Positions 1 to 10,098 of a stretch of DNA of 64,000 nt are shown one piece after another. Within the stretch, counting starts at the first letter, position 1. Each line of letters begins with the position of its first letter. The notes beneath the pieces were generated by a model that was not told the origin of the DNA, made no database searches, and worked only from the letters and a program-made list of their open reading frames with translations. The DNA is taken from NCBI GenBank assembly GCA_039519185.1, contig CM076848.1, forward strand, positions 56,322,778 to 56,386,777, written 5' to 3'. Source of the stretch: Astragalus membranaceus. Lineage: Eukaryota > Streptophyta > Magnoliopsida > Fabales > Fabaceae. A program made the translations under genes and the position numbers.

Positions 1-61
1 AGGAGCTAACTACAACTCCAACAAGCATGAGGACATTGAACTTTATACGAATAGAAGCCAT
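1..61 (-). CDS. XTH tandem copy 1, first exon, cut by window edge
   Basis: This is the 5' end of exon 1 of a second xyloglucan endotransglucosylase/hydrolase gene, read on the minus strand with its ATG at 61-59. The 61 bases match the start of the intact XTH gene (33447-33507) base for base and encode the same signal-peptide start, MASIRIKFNVLM. The rest of the gene lies left of the window, so its integrity is unknown. Homology to the intact copy continues into the upstream region, so this is a segmental tandem duplicate rather than a retrocopy. Confidence 0.85.
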   Translation of the reverse strand, partial: MASIRIKFNVLMLVGVVVSS

Positions 62-458
62 TATATTGGACACAGTATCAGATAGATAGAGGAATGTGAT
101 TGTTGTATTATGATGTGGAGGAATGTGTTAGAAAGAGGTCTATATATATGTGTGTGTATGGGAATGGGATTATGGGAATATGGGTATGGTATGGTGAGAC
201 GCGTGAACGGTAGGAAGCTTGGAAGAACCAAACCAAAAGCTGGTGCCAGCTTTGCACGTTTTGATAGCTGGATTATTTTGTTTGGCCATTCATTTTAATC
301 CTGCTTATCCTTTGTCTCTCGTTAGCCTAACGTCTCAATTAATCATGAATTCTTAATACACACGTGTAGGTCCCCTAATTTTAAAATGATTGGGGAAAGA
401 CATTGGAAAGAAGAATGTGAATTTTATTCTTGCTTCCTGCTGTAGCCACTCAATATGG
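62..458 (-). promoter_or_regulatory. Upstream region of XTH copy 1, interrupted by transposons
   Basis: Bases 62-458 align with the region upstream of the intact XTH gene (33508-34340). Shared pieces include a TATATATATG stretch (about 140-150), a segment around 230-300 and one around 322-420. Two blocks present upstream of the intact copy (about 160 bp near 33790-33950 and about 250 bp near 34055-34305) are missing here. Alignment breaks at about 458, where the hAT element starts. It resumes at 10012-10098 and stops again at the copia element. The natural upstream region is therefore cut about 400 bp from the start codon. Confidence 0.75.
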
Positions 459-469
459 TAGGGGTGTTC

Positions 470-640
470 GAGGTGCGGTTTGGTTCGGTTTTGAACAAAA
501 AAGTGGATCAAACCGCAAGGTCTAAATAGTTGCGGTTTGGTTTGGTTCGGTTGTCTTTAAAAAAAAAAACAAACCAAGCCAAACCAAACCAATGCGGTTT
601 GAGTTGGTGCGGTTTTTAGCGAGACGAAACAATACATTAA
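470..640. repeat. Left subterminal repeats of the hAT element
   Basis: Repeated GCGGTTTGGTTCGGTT-like words lie in direct and inverted orientation, for example direct near 475-550 and inverted near 570-595. The right end carries the same words (about 9824-9990). In hAT elements such subterminal repeats are the usual transposase-binding sites; that role is inferred here. Confidence 0.7.
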
Positions 641-1065
641 ACTTAAAACATGTCTCTAACAAATAAAATCTGCCAATTAAAAGATTAAACTTAAAACATT
701 CTGCAACAAAACTTCAAACTTAAAACACTAAACTTAATACAAGTCTCCAATTAAAAGCCAAACATTCTCCGGCAAATAAAATCTGCCAATTAAACTTAAA
801 ACATTCTCCAACAAAACTTCAAACTTAAAACCCTAAACTTAATACAAGTCTCCAATTAAAAGCTAAACATTCTCCAGCAAATAAAATCTGCCAATTAAAC
901 TTAAAACATTCTCCAACAAAACTTCAAACTTAAAACACTAAACTTAATACAAGTCTCCAATTAAACAGCCAAACATTCTCCAGCAAATAAAAACTACCAA
1001 TTAAAACATTAAACTTAAAACATTCTCCAAAAGCATTCTCCAGCAAGTCTCAACAAGTCCATAAG
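640..1065. repeat. 105-bp tandem repeat inside the hAT element
   Basis: A unit built from ACTTCAAACTTAAAAC, CTTAATACAAGTCTCC and GCAAATAAAATCTGCC recurs with a 105-bp spacing. The first of these words starts at 711, 816 and 921. About three copies are present, with degenerate edges on both sides. The array lies downstream of the transposase gene, between the dimerisation exon and the left end. It has no coding potential. Confidence 0.8.
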
Positions 1066-1323
1066 TCTCAACAAGTCCTACAAATAAAAAATAGACAAAG
1101 AAATAATACAAAATTAGTAACTATTATGCAATTCAATAACTAATAGAGTAATAAAATCTAACAAGATTCAATCAAATTAAAGTACATACCATCTAGTCTT
1201 CATCAGTTTCAATATCAGAAAGCCCCTCATTAAGTTGTGGGATTGGAGCAAGTTCTAAGAATGTATCAAATATATAAACAAAAGTTAGACAAAACATATA
1301 ATTGTAATTTCACAAAACAGAAT

Positions 1324-1683
1324 TTACAACACATATATACATTCTTCCAACTTTTCCAAGTCTTCCAAGAGCTCTTCAATATCCACTGACAAAGGGGAAG
1401 ATCTCAACCAATTTTGTGCACAAATTAAAGCTTCAACAGTTTGTGGTGTAAGGGAGCCCCTATAAGAACAAAGAACTCTACCTCCAGTGCTGAAAGCAGA
1501 CTCTGAAGCAACAGTAGATATGGGCATCGCCAATATATCTCTGGCCATTAGACCAAGAGTAGGGTATTTGGTAGAATTTACCTTCCAGCAGTTCAAGATA
1601 TCAAAATCTGGACATTTCTTCTCCCTAGGCTCCGTGAGATACATATCCACTTCATTTTTACTCATAGTCTGATCATTGTCCAT
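1324..1683 (-). pseudogene. hAT transposase C-terminal dimerisation segment
   Basis: The minus-strand frame carries the hallmark hAT family C-terminal dimerisation region. It has a WKVNSTKYPTLGLMARDILA segment, then ASESAFSTGGRVL, then LTPQTVEALICAQNWL, with the stop near 1324. In hAT transposases this module forms the oligomer and lies at the very C-terminus. It belongs to the transposase gene at 7295-9275 but is now separated from it by the LTR element inserted at 1957. Upstream of 1683 the frame is shifted by a missing base relative to the second copy of this stretch (7295-7717). Confidence 0.88.
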
Positions 1684-1956
1684 GTCTTTATCAAATGCAT
1701 CATCAATTCGACTAGAAGATACAACACTGATAATTCTATTTCTTGTGTAACAATTTCGGCTTGGCCTTCATTATAGAAATCCCTATAGCTTTCAAACATT
1801 TTGTATAATGTTTCCTTTACCTTTTCACACAAAGAATCAGCAACATCCTTCTCATAACCTCAAGTCAAGCCCCACCTAATAAACTGAAACTTACGTCGAG
1901 GATCAAAAATTACAGCAACAAAGACCAACATATTCATCTTTGTGACGTCCCCCCAA
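1534..1956. repeat. 423-bp hAT segment duplicated on both sides of the LTR element (left copy)
   Basis: This stretch of the hAT transposase gene recurs at 7295-7717. The two copies flank the nested LTR element directly. They differ by a handful of bases, including two compensating single-base indels (near 1600 and near 1726). An ordinary LTR insertion would leave only about 5 bp duplicated. Confidence 0.85.
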
Positions 1957-3183
1957 TGTTAACTCCCGATCATACGATGTAAGTTGTGCATTTTTAGGAC
2001 CAATTGTGCAGGTTTTTCATTGTATCACAGTCATTATCTGGGGATTTAGTTTAGTTTTAGATAATTGTAGTAGGAAGTCCTGTTGTAAGCAATTCCTTCA
2101 CTTTTGGAGCTAAATTGTACTTGAAGACCTCCAATTTGTGTGTTATCATTCGGCGAACCAGACACTTGCCCGGAGATGCAGCACAATTGGGAAGATTTGA
2201 GTTTCTAAGCAATTTCGCGTCGCGACCAGGAGGGTTCGCGTCGCGAAGGAAGCATAAAACAGGAGGATTGTTGATTCTGTGCAATATCGCGTCACGATGG
2301 CTACGGGCCGCGTCGCGATGGACTTCAGAAAGTTAGGTTAAATATCAGTTTTCAGCGAATTGTTCAGGGACTTCGTCTGGAGAGCAGTGCTAGGGTTTGG
2401 AGCAGCAGCTGGGGGCGAATTTGGAGGCCTTCCTTCACCTTGGGAACAAGGGTTTGAAGGTTCTAATGGATCCTTACTTGTGTAATCTTCTCCTACTCTT
2501 GATTTCTACTCTTATGATGTTGTCTACTTAGTTTCTTTTGATTAGGGAGAGATGACTCTTCCCAAAACTATCCTATGAATGCTTTGTTATGGTTAATACA
2601 ATTAGTAGTTTGAATTATCATAAGTCTATGCCTCTGAGTTTAATGCTTTATAGTTACATATGATATTTATAATGATCTAGGTTATGTGATTGCATAGGAA
2701 TATGGGTTGCATGCTGGATATGGGGTATTAGATCATGTACTTGTGATCACCATAGGAATATGGGGTTGGATGCATGAATTCTTTATTTCTTGAGAGTATT
2801 GCTTTACCGATTGGCATGATTCACCTAAGGAATTAGGGTAACTCAATTAGGTAAAAGGGGTTCTGAGGCAAGGAATTGCTCTTAACCTATCATAGTGAAT
2901 TGAATCTGGTAGTTCAAACAACTAATCTGTAATTAGCTGAAGGTCATAGGATAGCGTAGGGAAGATGAATCAATCCTTAATCGCTTGTATCTTGCTTTAT
3001 TTTCAAACACTATCTTGCATTTAATTTACAAAATTCCAAAAAGATTATCTTTCCGTTTCTACCGCTAAGAATTAATAAACTTGCCTAATTGATAATAAAA
3101 CGCAATCCCTGTGGATACGACCGGTACTTACCGTTTAAATTATTACTTGCAACAAATTTGGTACACTTGCCAAAGTCTTAACA
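1957..3183 (+). repeat. 5' LTR of the nested element
   Basis: The 1227-bp LTR has TG...CA ends and looks nearly identical to 5699-6925, at a constant offset of 3742 bases. That points to a recent insertion. It includes a CG-rich part (about 2215-2330) with repeated CGCGTCGCGA words. Confidence 0.9.
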
Positions 3184-3189
3184 AGTTTT

Positions 3190-3207
3190 TGGCGCCGTTG
3201 CCGGGGA
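3190..3207 (+). other. Primer binding site, tRNA-Asp
   Basis: TGGCGCCGTTGCCGGGGA starts six bases after the LTR end. It is the complement of the 3' end of plant tRNA-Asp (GUC) including CCA. This is the usual primer of Athila-type elements (known). The same sequence recurs after LTR 2 at 6932-6949. Confidence 0.85.
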
Positions 3208-3395
3208 TTGTTGATTTCATTGTCAACAAGGCATTTGAGTTAATTCTTATTTGTTTTATTTTATTTTATTTATTTCAGTATTTTATTTTTGTTTTATTTG
3301 TTTAGATGCTTAATTATTGTGTTGGACTTGTTAACGGTTTTCTTTAGTGTTTCAGTGAACTGTGTAGCAGGGGCAAAGTTCGAAAGAATTGCTGT

Positions 3396-4334
3396 TTGTC
3401 CCGAAAAAAAAAAAAAAGAAGAAGAGAGAACCACATTGGAATGGAGTTCACGCTTCCCTCATTTCGCTGTATTTATTGTGGAGAATCCCATTTGAATGGC
3501 AATTGTGTGACAAACACTTATTGTTATTCTTGTGGGAAGGACCTTGTGTGTTGCGATTGTGAGGAAGAACGGACAACTGTGAAGCAGGAAAATCTCATGG
3601 GAAGGACCCCTTCTCGGTTGGAAGATGCTTTGACTCAGTTTATGCAAATGACCAAGATCATCTTCCAGCCCCAAGAGCAGGTGATGATAGAGTCCTCGCC
3701 ACCCCCACTTTGCTGTAATTGTTGTGGAGAACCCCACTTGAATGGCAACTGTGTGACACCCACCTATTGCGATTCTTGTGGGGAGGATCTAGTGTACTGC
3801 AACTGTGAGGATGAGTGGGTAACTGTAACAAAAAGTTATTCCTGGTTAGCGGATATGAAACTACGCGAGTTAAGCAAAGACCAACCACATAACGCGCATT
3901 GTGATGTTTGTGGGAGGCAACATCTGAATGGAAATTGTAAGGAGTTTCATTCCACTACAAATGAAGAACCAGAAGAACATGCCTCAACAAAAGAAGAAGT
4001 TGGGGAGGACAAGAAAGATGAGGAAGAAGAAGAGCTTGAAATGGAGGATCATGTAGTTTGGAGAGAAGCTCAAAGCTCCCAATTTTGGGAAGGGGTGAAA
4101 ATCCAACAAGAAAGAACCCAACAAAGCATGGTTCCTACTAATGTTTCAAGTAGCAAGGAAGATAGAAGTGAAGAGCTTGATAGATACTTGGACTCCTTCT
4201 ATGCCTTGTTCATCATCCTTCACATTGAGAGGGTATGGAAGCATCTGCAGCTATATTTCAAATTCATGATGTTCTTGCCCCAGAAGCGAAAGAAGAAGGA
4301 TGATGTATTCTTTGTGTCATATCAGCCACCTTGA
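3396..4334 (+). CDS. Cysteine-rich gag-like protein with three repeated zinc-finger motifs
   Basis: This is the only long frame of the element (312 codons from the first ATG; Met16 is an alternative start after a Lys/Arg-rich run coded by the A-rich leader). Three copies of a C-x2-C-x3-H-x4-C finger with a conserved HLNGNC ending begin at about residues 25, 106 and 168. The first two are each followed by a second C-x2-C pair and an acidic CDCEEE or CNCEDE tail. The C-terminal third is Glu/Lys-rich and probably disordered. The position just after the primer site suggests a gag-derived, nucleic-acid-binding role. No capsid-like domain or pol motif is seen. Function is inferred. Confidence 0.6.
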   Translation: MSRKKKKRRRENHIGMEFTLPSFRCIYCGESHLNGNCVTNTYCYSCGKDLVCCDCEEERTTVKQENLMGRTPSRLEDALTQFMQMTKIIFQPQEQVMIESSPPPLCCNCCGEPHLNGNCVTPTYCDSCGEDLVYCNCEDEWVTVTKSYSWLADMKLRELSKDQPHNAHCDVCGRQHLNGNCKEFHSTTNEEPEEHASTKEEVGEDKKDEEEEELEMEDHVVWREAQSSQFWEGVKIQQERTQQSMVPTNVSSSKEDRSEELDRYLDSFYALFIILHIERVWKHLQLYFKFMMFLPQKRKKKDDVFFVSYQPP

Positions 4335-5698
4335 TAGTGGCATTTCAAACGTCAAGCTAGTGACGTTAAAGAAGCGCTTAGTGGGAGGCAACCCACTGGT
4401 GAGCACCACTTATCCTTCCCGTGAGCAGGAGGCTCACCCTATCATTATCAGTTTTTATTATTTTGAGACATTGCTGCTGTGTTGAGTTTTGATTTCTGTT
4501 TTCATTCCCCTTTTGACTTATTTTGCACTTTGGTCTTTACTGAATGATTATAACTTACTCTGTGATATTGTACCACTGCCCTATTCTTTTTTTTTGTTAA
4601 AGCAGCTTCAATGATGATGAAGTGTGGCATTTGGCTTCGCATGTTTACGTTTTACCTGTTGAGCACTCGCACGTCAAGTTCTATCATCAAGTAATAGCAG
4701 TGGTCATGACAAAGGTTGCGGAAGTTCTTTATCATCTGTGAGCAGCATCTCTCAAGTTCCATCTCTACAATCCTAACTGTGAGGTTTGAGCCTAAACACT
4801 TTCTTATATATTGTGTGTATTCCTTGCTTGCATTAGTCTGCAGAACTTGACTTTGTACTTAATTGTCTTGCATTTGATTTTCATACACATTGAGGCACTT
4901 CTGTTGGCACCCCTGAGCCTTTCAAACCACACCTAACTAATGTTTATCCTCTGCTAGCCCCTCTGAGCCTATAATTGAATCTTGTATGTTTTTTTTCTGA
5001 AAATCATAGCCTAGTTAATCTTAACTTGGAGTTAGGTAACAAAACTGTGAGAATAGGGAAAAATTCTAAGTTTGGGGTTGCTCGTGGAATAGCAACATTC
5101 TAAGTTTGGGGTGGTATACAAGAGAAGGAACAAAGAAAAGAAATAGAAAAAGCAAATATATATATATATATATATATATAAAGGAAAAATAAATAAATAA
5201 AATCCTTCTCTTGTTTGTTGAATGCTTTGGGGAAAATGGGTGAGTAAGTGAATTGTGTGAAATTGACTGAGAGAGAGGTAGGCCTAACTCCAAGTGCAAC
5301 CTACTTATCCAAAATTATCCACCTTTACCTAAGCCCCGCTATAACCCTTTAAGTCCTCAAAAAGTGTGTGTGCATTTCATTTGTATAGATTGATATAGAA
5401 CTCTGTCAAGCCTATGAAACGATGATGCAGGTACTGTGAATTGAGTGAATACCCTAAACACCTCAAAGAATGAAACACTAGTGAGATGTGTGCAAAAGAG
5501 AAAACTTGAGAATGTTGCCTGCTTATGATTCGGTATTTCCAATTCAGTTGTCCTGCCATTGTATTAGGTTGATGATGACAGTTGATGTGCTGATGTGTTT
5601 AAGGTTGGTGTATCATATGTAACAGCTAAATAGAAAATCAGCCACAGTCTGAATTGAATGTTTGCTTGAGGACAAGCAAAAGTTTAAGTTTGGGGTTG
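4335..5698 (+). other. Non-coding 3' interior of the LTR element
   Basis: No gene is visible. The stretch contains a block AGTGGGAGGCAACCCACTGG (4379-4398), repeated AAGTTTGGGGT words (5068-5112), a TA microsatellite (about 5157-5180), and the purine-rich tract AGTTTAAGTTTGGGGT just before the 3' LTR, which probably primes second-strand synthesis. Confidence 0.6.
5157..5180. repeat. TA dinucleotide microsatellite
   Basis: An uninterrupted run of about twelve TA units lies in the non-coding interior of the LTR element. Confidence 0.9.
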
Positions 5699-6925
5699 TG
5701 TTAACTCCCGATCATACGATGTAAGTTGTGCATTTTTAGGACCAATTGTGCAGGTTTTTCATTGTATCACAGTCATTATCTGGGGATTTAGTTTAGTTTT
5801 AGATAATTGTAGTAGGAAGTCCTGTTGTAAGCAATTCCTTCACTTTTGGAGCTAAATTGTACTTGAAGACCTCCAATTTGTGTGTTATCATTCGGCGAAC
5901 CAGACACTTGCCCGGAGATGCAGCACAATTGGGAAGATTTGAGTTTCTAAGCAATTTCGCGTCGCGACCAGGAGGGTTCGCGTCGCGAAGGAAGCATAAA
6001 ACAGGAGGATTGTTGATTCTGTGCAATATCGCGTCACGATGGCTACGGGCCGCGTCGCGATGGACTTCAGAAAGTTAGGTTAAATATCAGTTTTCAGCGA
6101 ATTGTTCAGGGACTTCGTCTGGAGAGCAGTGCTAGGGTTTGGAGCAGCAGCTGGGGGCGAATTTGGAGGCCTTCCTTCACCTTGGGAACAAGGGTTTGAA
6201 GGTTCTAATGGATCCTTACTTGTGTAATCTTCTCCTACTCTTGATTTCTACTCTTATGATGTTGTCTACTTAGTTTCTTTTGATTAGGGAGAGATGACTC
6301 TTCCCAAAACTATCCTATGAATGCTTTGTTATGGTTAATACAATTAGTAGTTTGAATTATCATAAGTCTATGCCTCTGAGTTTAATGCTTTATAGTTACA
6401 TATGATATTTATAATGATCTAGGTTATGTGATTGCATAGGAATATGGGTTGCATGCTGGATATGGGGTATTAGATCATGTACTTGTGATCACCATAGGAA
6501 TATGGGGTTGGATGCATGAATTCTTTATTTCTTGAGAGTATTGCTTTACCGATTGGCATGATTCACCTAAGGAATTAGGGTAACTCAATTAGGTAAAAGG
6601 GGTTCTGAGGCAAGGAATTGCTCTTAACCTATCATAGTGAATTGAATCTGGTAGTTCAAACAACTAATCTGTAATTAGCTGAAGGTCATAGGATAGCGTA
6701 GGGAAGATGAATCAATCCTTAATCGCTTGTATCTTGCTTTATTTTCAAACACTATCTTGCATTTAATTTACAAAATTCCAAAAAGATTATCTTTCCGTTT
6801 CTACCGCTAAGAATTAATAAACTTGCCTAATTGATAATAAAACGCAATCCCTGTGGATACGACCGGTACTTACCGTTTAAATTATTACTTGCAACAAATT
6901 TGGTACACTTGCCAAAGTCTTAACA
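5699..6925 (+). repeat. 3' LTR of the nested element
   Basis: This is a direct copy of 1957-3183 with the same ends and length. Unusually, it is followed not by flanking DNA but by the primer site and the first 340 bases of the element interior again. Confidence 0.9.
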
Positions 6926-7294
6926 AGTTTTTGGCGCCGTTGCCGGGGATTGTTGATTTCATTGTCAACAAGGCATTTGAGTTAATTCTTAGTTGTTTTA
7001 TTTTATTTTATTTATTTCAGTATTTTATTTTTGTTTTATTTGTTTAGATGCTTAATTATTGTGTTGGACTTGTTAACGGTTTTCTTTAGTGTTTCAGTGA
7101 ACTGTGTAGCAGGGGCAAAGTTCGAAAGAATTGCTGTTTGTCCCGGAAAAAAAAAAGAAAAAAAGAAGAAGAGAGAACCACATTGGAATGGAGTTCACGC
7201 TTCCCTCATTTCGCTGTATTTATTGTGGAGAACCCCATTTGAATGGCAATTGTGTGACAAACACTTATTTGGTACACTTGCCAAAGTCTTAACA
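6926..7294 (+). mobile_element. Truncated second unit of the LTR element
   Basis: Bases 6926-7267 repeat the interior start (3184-3523), including the primer site and the first cysteine finger. The sequence then jumps into the last 27 bases of an LTR (7268-7294), with a shared TTTGG-like word at the join. The arrangement LTR, interior, LTR, interior start, LTR tail is that of a tandem two-unit array with a large internal deletion. Confidence 0.8.
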
Positions 7295-7717
7295 TATATT
7301 TCTGGCCATTAGACCAAGAGTAGGGTATTTGGTAGAATTTACCTTCCACCAGTTCAAGATATCAAAATTGGACATTTCTTCTCCCTAGGCTCCGTGAGAT
7401 ACATATCCACTTCATTTTTACTCATAGTCTGATCATTGTCCATGTCTTTATCAAATGCATCATCAATTCGACTAGAAGATACAACATCTGATAATTCTAT
7501 TTCTTGTGTAACAATTTCGGCTTGGCCTTCATTATAGAAATCCCTATAGCTTTCAAACATTTTGTATAATGTTTCCTTTACCTTTTCACACAAAGAATCA
7601 GCAACATCCTTCTCATAACCTCAAGTCAAGCCCCACCTAATAAACTGAAACTTACGTCGAGGATCAAAAATTACAGCAACAAAGACCAACATATTCATCT
7701 TTGTGACGTCCCCCCAA
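7295..7717. repeat. 423-bp hAT segment duplicated around the LTR element (right copy)
   Basis: This matches 1534-1956 and joins directly onto the remaining hAT sequence to its right. At its left edge the LTR tail (…CTTAACA) abuts TATATTTCTGG without a short target duplication. Confidence 0.85.
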
Positions 7718-9275
7718 TACTTGCTATATTTAGTTTTCATATTTTCGGCCATTTTCGCAAGTAATGGGTCACGAAGTCCCATCCAAGTCTTGAATGCATC
7801 CAATATCACACAATGTTCAATAAAATATGCAGAAGATGTTACATAAGTTGAACCTGACACCTTCTTAGTGATTTCAAAAAACAATTTCAGAAATTGCACA
7901 AAACACTTTGCATTATCCCAATCCTCTGTTTTTGGGATACCACATTGCAACGTCGCATAATCAACATGCTTCTCACCTAATCTCTTAAAGGCCTCTTGGA
8001 ACCTCAATGCACGTTCAAGCATAAGGTAGGTTGAGTTCCACCTAGTAGGGCAATCCAACTGAACCGTAGACTTATCTTGTATCCTAGCTTCCTTAACACA
8101 TGTTTTAAACCTATCCAAACGACCAGCTGATCCACGAACATATCGAACTGCACTCCTAATTTTTAAAATTGAAGAATGCATGTCCTTTAATCCATCATTG
8201 ACAGTGAGGTTAAGAATATGCGCACAACACCTAACATGCAAATGTTCCCCTTTTAGTGGATGTGAATTCCAATCCTCCATTCTACCTTTTAGGTAACTAA
8301 TAGCAACATCATTAGAACTAGCGTTATCAACCGTAATGGTGAAAACCTTATCTACTATCCAACCTTCCAAACACTTTTCAATCCTTTTGCCAATCATTTC
8401 TCCCCTATGAGACGTAATTGGACAGGAATTAAGAATTCTTTTATGCAACTTCCAATGTTGATTAATGAAATGTGCACTAAGAACCATATAATTAATATTT
8501 TGCACTGAAGTCCATGTATCAGTTGTTAGACTAACACTTTGATTTGTTTTGCTAAACATGTTTTTTAACTTATGTTTCTCACTTGTGTAAAGAGTCAAAC
8601 AGTCCCTGGCAATTGTAATCCTTCCGGGAATCGGGAGTCTAGGTTGTGCAACACTCATAAAATGACGAAATCCTTCATTTTCAACAAACGAAAAAGGTAA
8701 CTCATCCACAATTATCATTCTAGCTAAAGCTTGTCTACATGCATCAAGATCAAAATGAACACCAACAAGTGCACTACTTTTTTCATCTTCTTTGTTCAAT
8801 CCTTGAACACTAAGAGTGCTTTGAGTAGGATCAAGTAAACTTTTGGGAAACTTCTTACATTTCTCTAAATGTTTTTTTAAAGTAGAGGTACCATTTAATT
8901 GTGAATCAGATGCATAAGATGCCCCACACCAATTACATGTAGCTCGCTTAGTCAAAACATCCTTTGTAAAATATTCCCAAACCCAAGATTTAGGCCTACA
9001 AGGTTTTTGTTTACCTATATCTCCATCATTTGCAGTTGTAGGTGCTTCTTTGACTTTCCTCTTCTTTTGAGCATTGGAACCTTCCACAGTTTCCAAATCA
9101 ATAGTTTGCGGTGGTTCTGTTGTTGGCATGGGTGATGGGATATTTTCAGCCTGCAAATTAGATAAAAAAAGCACATTAGATAAAGTAAGAACGACAAATC
9201 AATTACCTGATTTTTGATCGGAGAAACATCAGGGACAGCAACAGAGTAAGAGTTTACTTCATTATCAATCGTCAT
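7354..9275 (-). pseudogene. hAT transposase, BED-finger RICESLEEPER type, disabled
   Basis: The minus-strand gene starts at ATG 9275 with a 23-codon exon to 9207. A GT-AG intron (9206-9150) follows, then the main exon from 9149. The main exon holds a basic region, a BED zinc finger (C-x2-C ... H-x4-C, reading CNWCGASY and HLEKC), and the RNase H-like core with LTTDTWTS, HILNLTVNDGL and CPTRWNSTYLML segments typical of plant hAT transposases. An in-frame TGA at 7623-7621 breaks the frame. The same frame then continues to about 7354, where a missing base shifts it. The C-terminal dimerisation part lies at 1324-1683 beyond the LTR insertion. The gene cannot make a complete transposase. Confidence 0.88.
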
Positions 9276-9329
9276 TATCAATTGTCAAGCAAAAACAACA
9301 TTATCAACATTGAAATATAACAAAACCCT

Positions 9330-9500
9330 AAGCATAAAATCAGTACAACAACAACAACAATAGTTTGCAGATTTAGTACAACAACAACAACAACAGTTTG
9401 CAGATTCAATACAACAACAACAGTTTGCAGATTCAGTACAACAATCATCAACAACAGCTTGCAGATTTAGTAAAACAACAGCAGTTTGCTTCTGGTGAGA
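9330..9500. repeat. CAA-rich repeats in the 5' flank of the hAT transposase gene
   Basis: Runs of CAACAACAACAA alternate with CAGTTTGCAGATT-like words about five times. The stretch lies between the transposase start and the right end of the element and is not coding. Confidence 0.8.
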
Positions 9501-9823
9501 GTGAAATCGAAAACGACGGTGTGAGTGAGAGTGATTCAGTACAACGGTGTGAGTGAGAGAGGATGTGAGAGATCAGTGAAACGGTGCTTCAGCGAGAGAG
9601 ATGGGTGATTGCATTGCGTGGTGCTTCTGTGAGAGAGACGGTCTGAGTGAGAGAGACGCGTGAGAGATGAGAGATGGGTCACGGTGAAACGGTGCTAACT
9701 TTAGGGTTTCTAATTTTGAAACGTAGAGATAATGAGAGATGGGTCATGGGTCGTTAACTGTGTGTGAAGCCCAAAAGATATGCTACTGTTGCGAGCCCAA
9801 AAAACTGTTACTTATACAATATT

Positions 9824-10003
9824 GCGGTTTGGTTCGGTTCGGTTTGGTTACTGAAAGCAGAACCGCAAACCGAACCGAACCGCGCGGTTCAGCAGAAAAT
9901 AAAACCAAACTAAACCAATAGAAAGCGGTTTTTTGCAGTTTTCGGTTTGGTTTGGTTCGGTTTGCGGTTTCCTATTGGTTTGGTTTGGTTTTGAACACCC
10001 CTA
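9824..10003. repeat. Right subterminal repeats and end of the hAT element
   Basis: The same GGTTTGGTTCGG words as at the left end are present, in both orientations, ending in GAACACCCCTA. Confidence 0.75.
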
Positions 10004-10098
10004 TACTACAGTAGTCAGGGATATTTTTTAGACAGCTAAACTTATCTGGATAAGTTCTCCTAAACCAAACTCTCGCTGACAGTCTCAAAGGCGGTTGT

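Larger units (their letters stand above)
1957..7294 (+). mobile_element. Non-autonomous LTR retrotransposon with tRNA-Asp primer site
   Basis: Two direct LTRs of 1227 bp (1957-3183 and 5699-6925) start TGTTAACTCC and end AGTCTTAACA. A primer site fitting tRNA-Asp follows LTR 1 and a purine-rich tract precedes LTR 2. The 2.5-kb interior codes for one cysteine-rich protein and has no protease, reverse transcriptase, RNase H or integrase, so the element depends on others. The tRNA-Asp primer and the interior style resemble the Athila branch of Ty3/gypsy, but the family is inferred. A second truncated unit follows LTR 2: interior start 6926-7267, then the last 27 bases of an LTR (7268-7294). Confidence 0.88.
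459..10003. mobile_element. hAT transposon, interrupted by an LTR element
   Basis: The ends form short inverted repeats: TAGGGGTGTTC at the left and its complement GAACACCCCTA at the right. Both subterminal regions are packed with GGTTTGGTTCGG-like repeats, as in many plant hAT elements. A split and broken hAT transposase gene lies inside on the minus strand. The intact XTH upstream region (around 34335-34350) shows the empty site and supports insertion between about 458 and 10004. A clean 8-bp target duplication is not visible (CAATATGG left, TACTACAG right), so the exact ends may be off by a few bases or the duplication has decayed. Confidence 0.85.

Noticed and set aside
2057..2336. Facing frames in the CG-rich part of the LTR, repeated at 5799-6078
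   Set aside because: Identical in both LTRs only because the LTRs are copies. No domain, and overlapping opposite frames of similar length.
9739..9921. Plus-strand frame in the hAT right end
   Set aside because: Formed by subterminal repeats. No domain.
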